A stretch of 64,000 nt of DNA from Symmachiella macrocystis (GCF_007860075.1 NZ_SJPP01000002.1:496001-560000); one strand, 5' to 3'. Counted from the stretch's first letter, positions 29,080-38,082 are shown. Numbers and translations are program-made. The notes: generated by a model not told the origin, from the letters alone.

Positions 29080-29429
29080 CAAGACTCTCTCTCGTGATTT
29101 GAGCAGAATAGCGAGCTACTTGCGCCCATTCGTTCGTGAACACCGAATCTTATCAAGAATCTTGCATCTCGGGACGATTCCAGCAAATCGATGCGAAGTT
29201 CCAACACATCCACGAACAATTGGCTCCCTATACTGGTTTGCAGAAGCCCGGGGAAATTGATCGGAGAAACCATAATTTTCTCTGGAAATCATCCAGAATT
29301 CACAGCATCGCCCGCTGCAGCTACCATCGGAACACTCAAACGAGTGTTGGAATTTTCCTCGGCCGGACGCCGTCAGGGGCACATGAGCACTCTTGGCTCA
29401 ATCATTGAGAATCTCTAACCGACAACCCA
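29080..29429. other. Intergenic region with no supported gene
   Basis: About 350 bases. Short open frames exist on both strands but none has a domain or a good ribosome binding site. A small stem, AACACTC-AAAC-GAGTGTT, lies at 29331-29348. Nothing else is evident. Confidence 0.4.
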
Positions 29430-29924
29430 TTACGCCCCGCGGCTGTGCAGTTTCACCGCCAGATCGCGTTCGTCTGGATGCACAATATAGCCCCGGCAAC
29501 TTTCTGCTCCACAACCGCACGGAATCGCTTCCTCGGCCGGCCAGGCATAGTCGATCGTCAACTGATCGTCGACGGCGATATCGCGACTGGCTTCAATCAC
29601 AATCATCGGATGCTCAACGCCAGACTCATCCTCAAGATCAATCTGATACAATTCGCAATTCGGCTCGCAGCAATGATTGACATACCGGTACGGCGCATGC
29701 GGTTCGAGACTTTGATTCTCACCCAGATCCATGCAGTAGTCCGATTGGTAATCCGTCCCTTTGATGATTGTGCCCCGCACCTCTCCCAATGCCGTGCCGG
29801 CAGGGATGGGGTCGCAGGCAAAGACTCCCTGACCATACGGCGTGTTGCCGGTGCGTATCCGTAATTTCGATTGGGGAATCTTCCAATACGAAACGCTCGT
29901 CTTCGAGTTTTCAACCACTTCCAT
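29430..29924 (-). CDS. SET-domain lysine methyltransferase-like protein
   Basis: A compact 164-residue SET protein. The SAM-binding start is TPYGQGVFACDPIPAGT, the pseudoknot motif is YRYVNHCCEPNC (about residues 80-91), the late tyrosine is in LTIDYAW, and a complete post-SET zinc site CGCGAESC follows, expected to use the Cys of EPNC as fourth ligand. SET enzymes methylate protein lysines with SAM; bacterial targets are mostly unknown. ATG 29924 is preceded by GAGTG; a GTG at 29933 is possible. It follows rsmB by about 170 bases on the same strand, a possible link to translation-machinery methylation. Confidence 0.88.
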   Translation of the reverse strand: MEVVENSKTSVSYWKIPQSKLRIRTGNTPYGQGVFACDPIPAGTALGEVRGTIIKGTDYQSDYCMDLGENQSLEPHAPYRYVNHCCEPNCELYQIDLEDESGVEHPMIVIEASRDIAVDDQLTIDYAWPAEEAIPCGCGAESCRGYIVHPDERDLAVKLHSRGA

Positions 29925-30106
29925 CGTGTTCACTCATTCACGTCAATGATCATTACAGCGAATCGCAACGATTTGGACGGCGCGCTCCCAAAAAATGGCC
30001 TTTAGTTTATAGGCTCAAGGACATCCACCGTCAATTGCGGAACGATAACGACCGACATCACCCCAAGCACTCGCGAGGCGATGGCACGTCAGACAACGTT
30101 CAATTC

Positions 30107-31501
30107 TCAAGTCCGCTGCAGCAGCGCTTGATAACCACCGTCGACCGGTTCACCCGGGATGTGTTCCTGTTCCTCTTGCAACTCCACGTCGTTGCGACCC
30201 GCCAAGACTTTCAGCACGAGCTCGCGATTCTCTTCCGGTTCGATACTACAAGTGGAGTAGACCAGTCGTCCGCCGGGAGCTAAGCGATCCAGACCCGCTC
30301 CCAACAATCGTGCCTGCAATTCACAGAGTTCCGCCACGTTCTCGGCTGTCACACGATGCCGCGCTTCGGGACGTTTGCCCAAGACGCCCGAATTCGAACA
30401 GGGTGCGTCAACCAAAATCGCATCGAAAGGACCGTCGGGTAAATTGCGGCTGTCGGGGTAAATCGTCCGCGTCGAAATCATAGTGAGCCCCAATCGATCC
30501 CGCGTCTGCTCGACATTCATGATTCGGCGAAACTCGATATCCGAGGCCAACAACGTCCCATGATTTTGCATGATCTCCGCCATGTGCGTCGATTTGCCAC
30601 CCGGGGCGGCGCACATGTCCCACACGCGCGTGCCAGGCGCCGGGTTCAACAGTCGCGCAGCCGCCATGGCGGACTCATCTTGCACGGTAAACCAGCCTTG
30701 CCGAAAACCGGGCAGCTCCGTAATGCGGGCCATTTCTCCCAAACGAACGGATTCGGGAAGCGTCCCCTCGGAGGCTGACACACCGGCAGCGGAAAGATCT
30801 TCGAGCAGGACCTCGCGATCCACGCGCAACAGATTCACGCGCAGGCAGGGCAGGGCGGCGGCGTTGAACCAAAAACCCATTTTTAACAACCGCTCAAAAC
30901 CGAACCGCTCCAACCACCGCCGTGCAGCCCAGTCGCCGAAACCAAACGCCGCTGCAAAATACTCCGCCGGTTGCTCGTGAGAATCGGCAAACAAATCGCG
31001 ATCAAACCCCAAATAATTGCCATCCCGCAACGGCACGGCACGGCGTCCGGGTTCGTTCACCGGCTCTCCAGTGAGCGCGCGAGTCATCGACCGCAATACG
31101 CCATTGGCAAAACCGGTCCAACGCGCGCGTCCCACACTGCCAGCCAAGGCCACCGTTTCGTTGACAGCCGCATGTGTGGGAACCCCGGTGAGAAAAATGA
31201 GTTGATAGGCGCCCAGTCGCAACAGGCACCACAACTCCGGTTCCACGCTGGAGCGCCCCCGGCTCACAAAGGTCTCAATGATTGCGTCCAAGGTCCGTTC
31301 GCGGCGGACAACCCCGTAGGTCAATTCCGTCGCCAACCGTCGATCCTGTCCGGAGACGTCCCCCATGCCGAGGGCATCCTCCAACAAACGCGACGCGAAC
31401 TGCGTACCATCCAATCCCGCACACAACACGCGATAACTCAGTCCCCGCGCTGTCTGGATGTTCGAAAAATCAAGCGGACTGTTTTGAAGATTTGTGGTCA
31501 C
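30107..31501 (-). CDS. rsmB: 16S rRNA m5C967 methyltransferase RsmB
   Basis: RsmB methylates C967 of 16S rRNA using SAM. The 464-residue chain has the N-terminal NusB-like helical domain (about 18-150) and a Rossmann methyltransferase domain. The SAM loop is VWDMCAAPGGKSTHMAE (293-309). The two conserved cysteines are C368 in DAPCSNSGVLGKRPEARHR and the nucleophile C418 in YSTCSIEPEEN. The length is close to family norms. It is divergent from the secreted propeller-like gene at 31825 and upstream of the SET gene on the same strand. Confidence 0.94.
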   Translation of the reverse strand: MTTNLQNSPLDFSNIQTARGLSYRVLCAGLDGTQFASRLLEDALGMGDVSGQDRRLATELTYGVVRRERTLDAIIETFVSRGRSSVEPELWCLLRLGAYQLIFLTGVPTHAAVNETVALAGSVGRARWTGFANGVLRSMTRALTGEPVNEPGRRAVPLRDGNYLGFDRDLFADSHEQPAEYFAAAFGFGDWAARRWLERFGFERLLKMGFWFNAAALPCLRVNLLRVDREVLLEDLSAAGVSASEGTLPESVRLGEMARITELPGFRQGWFTVQDESAMAAARLLNPAPGTRVWDMCAAPGGKSTHMAEIMQNHGTLLASDIEFRRIMNVEQTRDRLGLTMISTRTIYPDSRNLPDGPFDAILVDAPCSNSGVLGKRPEARHRVTAENVAELCELQARLLGAGLDRLAPGGRLVYSTCSIEPEENRELVLKVLAGRNDVELQEEQEHIPGEPVDGGYQALLQRT

Positions 31502-31726
31502 CGAAACTCATTTTTGAATACAAACACTAGAAAGCTTGCGACACATTTCACAACAACTGCTCGTCGCATATCGGCAGTATCGTACTGGATCAGCCCCGGT
31601 TTCCATACCGACGCCGCAGTTCCCTTGAAAACCGAACAAGTCGCTGTTGTGCCAGCAGCATCAATCCGGCAACTTCGCCTGCCGCAAAAACCGTCCAGCC
31701 GGTCTGGGGAATTTTGTGTTTCGGGA

Positions 31727-31754
31727 TTGAATGTCCGCCCGCAGATAGGATAAT
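31727..31754 (+). promoter_or_regulatory. Probable promoter of the secreted propeller-like gene
   Basis: TTGAAT (31727-31732), a 16-base spacer and GATAAT (31749-31754) resemble a sigma-70 promoter. Transcription would begin near 31761 and the leader contains a GC-rich stem (GGGG..GGC-GCA-GCCGCCCC, about 31765-31785). The rest of the 320-base divergent gap with rsmB shows nothing else. Confidence 0.42.
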
Positions 31755-31824
31755 CAGCGTTCGAGGGGGAGGCGCAGCCGCCCCAGAATTCGAAGTCACC
31801 AACGTCTGCCCAAGGAGTTTGGAT

Positions 31825-32940
31825 ATGCTCAACAAAAAGTGTCTTATGTTGGTCGTGCTGATCAGCGGTACCTTTTTGACCGGAATCTCGCTCGCTGATT
31901 CTCCTGCCGGTCTGAAATCAGGTACACCCGACATCAAATCAGCCGGTCCGTTGGCGTTTGGTCCCAATGGCGTGCTGTTTATTGGCGATGCAAAATCAGC
32001 GGCCATTTTCGCAATCGACACCGGCGACGCCCCCGATTCGCGTAAACCAGCCGACGTCAATGTCGACAACGTGAACAAAAAAATCGGCAGCCTGCTGGGT
32101 ACCTCCGGGAAAAACGTCCAAATCAACGACGTCGCTGTCAACCCGCTCAGCGGCAACGTCTATCTCTCCGTCACCCGCTCCGTGGGCGAGCCTCAACCGG
32201 CCTTAATTAAGGTCAACGCAGCAGGCGACGTTGCCGCCGTGCCGCTGAAGGACATTGCTTTTGCCAAAGCGGAATTGCCCAAGGCCCCCGCGGATCAGGA
32301 ATACACGCAGCGCGGTCGGAAAAAAAATAAACGCAACGAATCGATTACCGACATCGCCTTTTTTGACAACCGTGTCTACGTTGCCGGACTGTCGAACGAA
32401 GAATTCGCCTCGAAACTGCGATCGCTGGCGTTTCCGTTCACTGACATCGACAACGGTACAAGCGTTGAGATTTACCACGCCTCACACGGAAAAATCGAAA
32501 CGCATTCGCCCGTGCGGACCTTTGTTCCGTTCGACATTGGCGGCGAACCGCATCTGCTCGCCTCCTACACCTGCACTCCGTTGGTCACGTTCCCCATTTC
32601 GCGGTTGACCCCCGACACGAAAGTCACGGGAAAAACCGTTGCCGAATTGGGCAATCACAATCGCCCGTTAGACATGATCGTTTACGAACAAGATGGCCAA
32701 CGATTCGTGATGATGGCCAACAGTGCTCGAGGCGTGATGAAATTCAGCACCGAAGGCATTAATAAGGCGGAGCACCTCAACGAACGGGTCAAGGACAAAG
32801 CTGGGCATCCGTATGAGACGATTGAAGAACTCCAAGGCGTCGTCCAATTGGACCGTCTGGATGACGCCTCGGCGATCGTGCTCATAGTCGATCCCGCAAA
32901 CGAGAATCAGTTCAACCTCAAGACCGTCCCACTTCCCTAA
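31825..32940 (+). CDS. Secreted propeller-like protein of unknown function
   Basis: A 371-residue protein with a clear signal peptide (about 1-24, TGISLADS). The mature part contains strand-rich repeats such as IKSAGPLAFGPNGVLFIGDA, INDVAVNPLSGNVYLSVTRS, ITDIAFFDNRVYVAGLSNE and PLDMIVYEQDGQRFVMMANS, which suggest a beta-propeller. No catalytic motif is recognised. AAGGAG seven bases before the ATG fixes the start, although the frame is open back to 31714. A perfect 13-pair hairpin ends the gene. Confidence 0.75.
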   Translation: MLNKKCLMLVVLISGTFLTGISLADSPAGLKSGTPDIKSAGPLAFGPNGVLFIGDAKSAAIFAIDTGDAPDSRKPADVNVDNVNKKIGSLLGTSGKNVQINDVAVNPLSGNVYLSVTRSVGEPQPALIKVNAAGDVAAVPLKDIAFAKAELPKAPADQEYTQRGRKKNKRNESITDIAFFDNRVYVAGLSNEEFASKLRSLAFPFTDIDNGTSVEIYHASHGKIETHSPVRTFVPFDIGGEPHLLASYTCTPLVTFPISRLTPDTKVTGKTVAELGNHNRPLDMIVYEQDGQRFVMMANSARGVMKFSTEGINKAEHLNERVKDKAGHPYETIEELQGVVQLDRLDDASAIVLIVDPANENQFNLKTVPLP

Positions 32941-32970
32941 AACCTGGGACACCCGCTATTGAGTTCGCAC

Positions 32971-33006
32971 GGAAACCCGGATGCACACCACACCATCCGG
33001 GTTTCC
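32971..33006 (+). terminator. Perfect 13-bp hairpin terminator
   Basis: GGAAACCCGGATG (32971-32983) and CATCCGGGTTTCC (32994-33006) are exact complements around a ten-base loop, followed by TCATTCTTT. It separates the propeller-like gene from the lipoprotein gene at 33043 and argues against any start for the latter upstream of it. Confidence 0.8.
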
Positions 33007-33042
33007 TCATTCTTTCACGCAAGATCCATCGGAATCGGATGC

Positions 33043-34269
33043 ATGCGAATTCGCACTCACTTCCCTACGCATCACCAACCCATTCGAATCGGGTTGAGTT
33101 GCTTCGTCGCCGCGATTTGTCTGGGCTGCAACGGTAACGTAACCGACACCGGTTCCCACACCAACGAGGCGCCGGCCAGTTCGACGAGCACCGCTCCAAT
33201 CACTCAGACGTTAGAGTTGGCATTGGTCCCCATACAAAATGACCAATCTGCATTTGCTCTACAAGGACTCTCCACGGCCCAGACCGAAAACAGTGCGACA
33301 AAGGATTGGCGAGTGCAGTTCAAGGTCTATGTCGGGACAAATATCGCCAGCGATCAACCCGCCATGCTCGGTTCCTATGCCGTTGATCAGCAGCAACTCG
33401 TGTTCACTCCCGAATATGGCTTGGAACCAGGGCAAACCTATACGGCAGTGTTTGCGGGTATCAACAACAGCGGCAAACTTCGTCGCACGTTCGAGATGCC
33501 CACCGATCAATCCCCCACCAAAACGGCGGTCACAGAAGTCTTCCCCAGCCGGGAACAGCTTCCACAAAACCTGTTAAAGTTTTACCTGCATTTCTCCGCA
33601 CCGATGCGTGCGGGGGATTCCTATCGTTACATCCATCTCCTCGACGAAAATGGAAAGCCGATCACCGATCCCTTTTTGGAGTTGGATCAAGAACTCTGGG
33701 ACGATTCCCGGACGCGGTTCACATTGTTGTTTGACCCGGGTCGTATCAAAAAGGGGCTGAAACCGCATGAAGATGTCGGTCCACCGCTGCTGCCGGGACG
33801 GCACTATACGCTTGTGATCGATGCGGATTGGTGCGATACACAAGGAAACCCACTCGCCGCGGAATTTCGCAAGCCCTTCGATGTGAGCGATCCTGATGCG
33901 ACTCAGCCCTCGATTGACGGTTGGCAAATCGAACCGCCGCAGGCGAATACGACACGGCCGCTAGTGATCCGCTTCGATGAATCCTTGGATCGTGCGCTGC
34001 TCGAAAGGATCTTCGTTGTCGCCGCCGACAAAGTAGAAGTCGTCGGCAAAATCGATGTCACCGACGCAGAGACCATCTGGCGGTTTTTCCCCGATCAACC
34101 CTGGCCGGTCGGAAAATTTGCGGTCATCGTCGAGACAACCCTCGAAGATCTCGCCGGAAATAGCTTAGGACGACCTTTTGAAGTCGACCTTTCCCAAAAT
34201 CAGCCGGTTTCTGATGGCGAAAAAACGCGAGCATTACTGTTTGAAATCGCCGAAACCCGCGTCAATTAG
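33043..34269 (+). CDS. Lipoprotein with SbsA-type Ig-like domains
   Basis: A 408-residue predicted lipoprotein: a basic N-terminus, a hydrophobic stretch and a lipobox ending in ICLGC. The mature part has beta-rich segments typical of bacterial Ig-like (SbsA/Big) domains, for example QQLVFTPEYGLEPGQTYTAV, then LKFYLHFSAPMRAGDSYRYI, and RPLVIRFDESLDRALLERIF with a final WPVGKFAVIVETTLEDLAGN. Such modules present proteins at the cell surface. I start at 33043 because an upstream start would lie before a strong terminator. Specific function unknown. Confidence 0.78.
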   Translation: MRIRTHFPTHHQPIRIGLSCFVAAICLGCNGNVTDTGSHTNEAPASSTSTAPITQTLELALVPIQNDQSAFALQGLSTAQTENSATKDWRVQFKVYVGTNIASDQPAMLGSYAVDQQQLVFTPEYGLEPGQTYTAVFAGINNSGKLRRTFEMPTDQSPTKTAVTEVFPSREQLPQNLLKFYLHFSAPMRAGDSYRYIHLLDENGKPITDPFLELDQELWDDSRTRFTLLFDPGRIKKGLKPHEDVGPPLLPGRHYTLVIDADWCDTQGNPLAAEFRKPFDVSDPDATQPSIDGWQIEPPQANTTRPLVIRFDESLDRALLERIFVVAADKVEVVGKIDVTDAETIWRFFPDQPWPVGKFAVIVETTLEDLAGNSLGRPFEVDLSQNQPVSDGEKTRALLFEIAETRVN

Positions 34270-34589
34270 CGACCTTGCCGCAGCTGGACTTGATTTGGCC
34301 TGTTAAGTCGTAGCGGTTGTGTCCGAGATACCGTCTGGGGAAGAACTAGCCCTGCAGGGGGTACGGAAACCATCGAAGTGCATGCATTGCACTTGAAATT
34401 GGTGGATTCGTCGGACAGGGTCTGATATAAAAAACTAAGGTAGAGTTAACAGAGATTAGGTAAGTACGGCAAAAGGCGTGTCCTGTCGCCCTCCGGCGGA
34501 ATAGACTCGTGTCCGAGCTTTCGACGCTGAAGACTGTACAACTAAAACGAATTCTCTCGTAGATTTCCCTGCTGATTGAGGTGCTAACG
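34270..34589 (+). other. Upstream region of the Cys-rich gene
   Basis: This 320-base gap holds a 19-base perfect palindrome, AAGTGCA-TGCAT-TGCACTT (34376-34394), about 195 bases before the start codon. It could be an operator or a hairpin. A run TGATATAAAAAAC follows but I find no convincing -35 partner. GAGGTG six bases before 34590 is the ribosome binding site. Confidence 0.4.
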
Positions 34590-35417
34590 ATGAAGCGGAT
34601 AGGGTTGAAATGGAGCGCCACACTGGTCTGCTCCGCATGTGTGTTGCTATTAACAGCGTCAGTCGGCAACGCCGGCTTGATTCCATGGGTCTGGAACGGG
34701 ATTTTTGGCCCGCATTGCCCCAAAAATCGTTGCGCCCCGGCGTGTGCACCTGCGTGTGCCCCCGCATGTAGCCCCAGCTATGCCCCGTCCCCCTGTGGTC
34801 CCGGCGGCTGTGGTGTGCAGAGTTCCTACTATGCCCCCAGTGGATGCTCCTCCTGTTGCACATCGGTCTGCGGCGTTAGCTCGTGCGACTCCGGCGGATG
34901 CGGTCCCGCAGGCTGTCCGAATGGTGGATGCAGCATTCCTACTCCCGCCACAGCAGAACGCACACCTGAGCCAGACCCGGGCCTCCCCCCGCAAACCTAC
35001 GGGAATAGCGGCACTGGGACAAAACCGGACGACAATTTTCAACCGACCAAACCACAAGCGGAATCTCCTCCCCCCATGCCGGGCGAAGAAGCGGAAAGCG
35101 TCGAAGCCTACAAGCCGGAAGAGCCGATTCCTGGCAAGGATGCAGCTCCGACACCTGAAATCAAAGATGGGGATGCGAATCCTGGCCCCCCCTCCACTAA
35201 CCCCGCAGAAGCTGGCGACGGTGCTGAAAAAGATGGAGCAAACGCTGGCCCCGATTTGTTCAACGAACTGCACAAGGTGACTTGGCAGCCCACGGTGAAA
35301 AACCAACGTCTCACCCGCCGTCCCACCTATGCCAAGGCCCGGGTCATCCGGCGTCCGCGTCAAGCGAAGGGGGAATGGCTCGTCGTGCCTTCCACCGACA
35401 ATATCGCCAAACGCTAA
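34590..35417 (+). CDS. Secreted Cys/Pro-rich protein, possible wall component
   Basis: A 275-residue secreted protein. After the signal peptide (about 1-27, ending VGNAG) lies a cysteine-dense segment (about 40-115): a CAPACAPACAPAC tandem repeat, then Gly/Ser/Cys runs such as CGPGGCG and CDSGGCGPAGCPNGGC. A long acidic Pro/Glu/Gly-rich disordered region follows, ending in a basic tail with RLTRRPTYAKARVIRRPRQ. Cys- and Pro-rich exported proteins are a known feature of planctomycete proteinaceous envelopes, so disulfide cross-linking is a reasonable inference. No catalytic domain is seen. A GTG nine bases upstream is less well placed than this ATG. Confidence 0.8.
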   Translation: MKRIGLKWSATLVCSACVLLLTASVGNAGLIPWVWNGIFGPHCPKNRCAPACAPACAPACSPSYAPSPCGPGGCGVQSSYYAPSGCSSCCTSVCGVSSCDSGGCGPAGCPNGGCSIPTPATAERTPEPDPGLPPQTYGNSGTGTKPDDNFQPTKPQAESPPPMPGEEAESVEAYKPEEPIPGKDAAPTPEIKDGDANPGPPSTNPAEAGDGAEKDGANAGPDLFNELHKVTWQPTVKNQRLTRRPTYAKARVIRRPRQAKGEWLVVPSTDNIAKR

Positions 35418-35433
35418 TTGGCAATACCAATTC

Positions 35434-35471
35434 AAACGCCGCGTGAACCGAAGTTCACGCGGCGTTTTTTT
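35434..35471 (+). terminator. Rho-independent terminator after the Cys-rich gene
   Basis: AAACGCCGCGTGAA (35434-35447) pairs perfectly with TTCACGCGGCGTTT (35454-35467) around a six-base loop, followed by more Ts to 35471. Confidence 0.92.
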
Positions 35472-35536
35472 ATGCGCTGTGAGGTCGAGGCCCTGCAGAC
35501 CGAAGCCCCGCCACGCGGCAATACCGCCGCGAATGC

Positions 35537-35980
35537 TTACCCTTCGATGATTTCGAAAACAGCTTCGACTTCAACAGCAACCCCCGTCGGCAGAGCGGCG
35601 AATCCCAGAGCACTGCGGGCGTGGTAGCCGTCCCCTTCTTTGCCGTACAGTTCGTGCAACAGATCCGAGGCACCGTTGATCACCAGATGCTGGTCGGTGA
35701 AATCCAACGTCGAATTCACACATCCCAACAATTTGATCACCTTCAAACCATTCAATGTACCGTGGTGGCTGCGCACCGAATTCAGGATTTTGATCGCGCA
35801 ATCCTTGGCTGCTTCATATCCTTGCTCGACCGTCACTCCGTCCCCTAGCTTGCCCTTCAGGTCACTGACATGGCCGGAGGTCATCAGCAAATTGCCGGTT
35901 TGCGCGCAGAGATTCAAATAGCCCGGTGTCACCTCGGAAAACGTGAGTCCCAGTTCCGCTGCCTTTACTTCAACACTCAT
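35537..35980 (-). CDS. RidA/YjgF family protein
   Basis: A 147-residue cytoplasmic protein of the RidA superfamily, which forms trimers and in its canonical members hydrolyses reactive enamine/imine intermediates. Matching segments are LLMTSGHVSDLKGKLGDGVT, then KVIKLLGCVNSTLDFTDQHL, and the C-terminal signature ARSALGFAALPTGVAVEVEAVFEI, which contains the Arg that binds the substrate carboxylate in RidA. It is slightly longer than canonical RidA and of the DUF-type subclade with VTPGYLNLCAQTGN at the N-terminus, so the substrate may differ. Single gene. Confidence 0.9.
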   Translation of the reverse strand: MSVEVKAAELGLTFSEVTPGYLNLCAQTGNLLMTSGHVSDLKGKLGDGVTVEQGYEAAKDCAIKILNSVRSHHGTLNGLKVIKLLGCVNSTLDFTDQHLVINGASDLLHELYGKEGDGYHARSALGFAALPTGVAVEVEAVFEIIEG

Positions 35981-36252
35981 CGTACTTTGATTCCTTAATC
36001 TGTTAATGCAATCGTATATGTCGTTTATGTCGTTCAGGACGCCGATTAGAACCCAGCTGTGCGAAACTGCACCTAGTCGGCCGATAATAGCGTCTTATAT
36101 CGCCCAAAACCCCGGCCACAATTCCGGTTCAGCCGATTAAATCGACTGCGACGCCAATGTTCAATCCCACACCTATGAATTCCGATACGAAAACTAGCCC
36201 CGCGAATGAGATAGGGAAAAACTAATCGACTTACGATGGCGAATTCAACGCA

Positions 36253-36891
36253 ATGTCTGCACGCGTCTCACAACTTCTGCTTGTACTGGCCGGGCTGATC
36301 CCCCTCTGCAGTACAGGGTGCGCCACGGTCCATGAATCGCCGTTAGAGGTCAATCTGCGCTCGGTGCCGCCCTGCGCCCACGACAATATCTATCCGATCT
36401 TCGTACTTTCGCCCGTCGACGCCTTCGACTTGGCCGGTATGGATCGTTTCGCTGAATACGTAAAATCCTGCGGTTTTCGGAATGTCGAAATTTCCAACTA
36501 CTACCACGGGGGAGGCTCAGAAGCGCTGGCTGACCGCATCCGTGAGATCAAATGTTGCAACCCCAATGCTCAGGTCATGCTGACCGGGTTCAGTTCCGGC
36601 TGCACGATTATCCACAACGCTTTGTGCTCCTTGGAGAAGGAATGCATCGGCGTCGAAGGGGTCTGTTACATCGATAGCTTTATGTTCCGATTGACGATGC
36701 GCGATCCACATCCCAACAACGTCGGCCATGTCAGCTTGGTGTACCGTAAGAAAAACCCCGCTCCCACGGGCATTCCTCGCGCCTCGGTGTATTACATCAA
36801 CACCGACAACCATCTGAAGACTCCCACAGACGCGCGCACCGTGCATGTCGTGATGAGCCATTTGTGCGGCATGACCTGTGAAAGATACTAA
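36253..36891 (+). CDS. Predicted lipoprotein with alpha/beta-hydrolase-like elbow
   Basis: A 212-residue protein with a lipoprotein leader (lipobox LCSTGC, about 18-23). The mature part has IYPIFVLSPVDAFDLAGMD, and MLTGFSSGC, a nucleophile-elbow-like sequence in which the last Gly is replaced by Cys, followed by VEGVCYIDSFMF. The C-terminus has HLCGMTCERY. It resembles a serine hydrolase fold, but the elbow departs from G-x-S-x-G, so activity is doubtful. There are many cysteines (about ten after the lipid site). No clear ribosome binding site. It converges with the DUF3891 gene seven bases away. Confidence 0.68.
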   Translation: MSARVSQLLLVLAGLIPLCSTGCATVHESPLEVNLRSVPPCAHDNIYPIFVLSPVDAFDLAGMDRFAEYVKSCGFRNVEISNYYHGGGSEALADRIREIKCCNPNAQVMLTGFSSGCTIIHNALCSLEKECIGVEGVCYIDSFMFRLTMRDPHPNNVGHVSLVYRKKNPAPTGIPRASVYYINTDNHLKTPTDARTVHVVMSHLCGMTCERY

Positions 36892-36898
36892 CCAGCGT

Positions 36899-37675
36899 TC
36901 ACGAAAGATCGTGCGCAGTAAAAGTCCACGACAATTCCTCTACGGGACTTGCATCAATCGCTGCTCTCAGATCTTTGTTGTCGGCATAGGCGCGCGCCGC
37001 TATCCGCCGGGCTGGGACCGCTAGTGTCAACGGTTGCTTCGTAAGAACATAAGGATCGATCACAATCCGCGCGTCAGCATACGGAATGAACCGCGCGGAC
37101 TGTCCGTCGCATTGGATTTCAGACGTTTCTGACCGCTCTGCGCAGCACAACCACAAACTCAGCCCGTCGAACAGTCGCAAGAAGCGAACCCCCAATTCGC
37201 TCAGATTTGCGAATTCCCGTGCAGTCACATCCTGCAGCGAGACACTTCGCAGTTGTTGTTGAGACTGTTCTTGTTCAGCCAGAAAACGTCGGGCAGCGGA
37301 GACATCCGCTGCGTTGTCCGCTCGACTGGAGAGCGAATGCTGGGCCAAGTAGCAAAAGTGGCGGCTGACCCAAATCCCGGCTAAGGGATGCTCAGTCGCG
37401 CACGTTTCGATGCTGGATGTCCAGATCCCCGACGCAACGTCCATGGGCATTTCAGTAAAGTCCCGCGGAATGCCATTGGCAGGATCAATTTCCAACCCGG
37501 TTTCCCAAGCGCGCCATCCGTCATCGTGCTTCAGAACGGCGTGGAATAACAATTCGCTAATCCCCCAACTACTGGCGATGGAATGTCGCCAAACTTGGGC
37601 CAATTCGGCCGCCAACCGCGCATGATCAACCTGGGAAACAATCAACCAGTCCGCGCCCTGTTCTCGACGAATCAT
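36899..37675 (-). CDS. DUF3891 family protein
   Basis: A 258-residue soluble protein. The conserved start IVSQVDHARLAAELAQVW leads into HAVLKHDDGWRAWE, a His/Asp pattern reminiscent of HD-type hydrolases, with further conserved stretches ISRHF-like AGIWVSRHFCYLAQHS and ELGVRFLRLFDGLSLWLCC. The biochemical role of DUF3891 is not established. Start fixed by GGAGGAG seven bases before ATG 37675; the frame is open to 37789 but without support. It converges with the lipoprotein gene. Confidence 0.85.
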   Translation of the reverse strand: MIRREQGADWLIVSQVDHARLAAELAQVWRHSIASSWGISELLFHAVLKHDDGWRAWETGLEIDPANGIPRDFTEMPMDVASGIWTSSIETCATEHPLAGIWVSRHFCYLAQHSLSSRADNAADVSAARRFLAEQEQSQQQLRSVSLQDVTAREFANLSELGVRFLRLFDGLSLWLCCAERSETSEIQCDGQSARFIPYADARIVIDPYVLTKQPLTLAVPARRIAARAYADNKDLRAAIDASPVEELSWTFTAHDLS

Positions 37676-37884
37676 CCTGCATCTCCTCCGGCCACGTGCT
37701 GGCAACCCATTCCTCAGCGCATCATTCCGGATTCCGCAATGCGATCCATGGACGCGCAAGAAGGGATGCCTGAATCTGACGATAATCATCGGATTCTGTC
37801 AAGATTTCTCGCCTTGCTACGAATGATGCGATACGATGCAGAGTGTCTGCGGGACAATTTAAAATTTGGGGGAGGAAGGTTTCC

Positions 37885-38082
37885 ATGACTTGGATGAATG
37901 TAATATCACGTCCAGAAACACTTGTGTTCCTGGTGCCGATTACGGCGATCCTGGTGTTTGGCCTCACCGGCCTCGTCAAGATTCTGATCAAACACCGTGA
38001 ACGCATGGCGATGATCGAACAAGGCATGCATCCTGATGTCGAAGCCCATGAATCGGTCGAGCAGCAGGACGTCATGGTCTGA
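37885..38082 (+). CDS. Small single-pass membrane protein with MIEQGMHPD tail
   Basis: A 65-residue protein with one transmembrane segment (about 9-31, TLVFLVPITAILVFGLTGLV) and a cytoplasmic tail KHRERMAMIEQGMHPDVEAH. The tail resembles the short regulatory tail seen in DUF6249-like small membrane proteins; this link is from memory. A very strong GGAGGAAGG precedes the ATG by about five bases, which fixes the start. Role unknown. Confidence 0.72.
   Translation: MTWMNVISRPETLVFLVPITAILVFGLTGLVKILIKHRERMAMIEQGMHPDVEAHESVEQQDVMV

Noticed and set aside
29079-29273. A 64-codon minus-strand frame ending on the start codon of the small membrane protein (TGATG)
   Set aside because: The overlap looks like coupling, but the residues are unconvincing and there is no ribosome binding site upstream.
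29191-29418. A 75-codon plus-strand frame between the small membrane protein and the SET gene
   Set aside because: No ribosome binding site, no family resemblance, and it overlaps other equally random frames.
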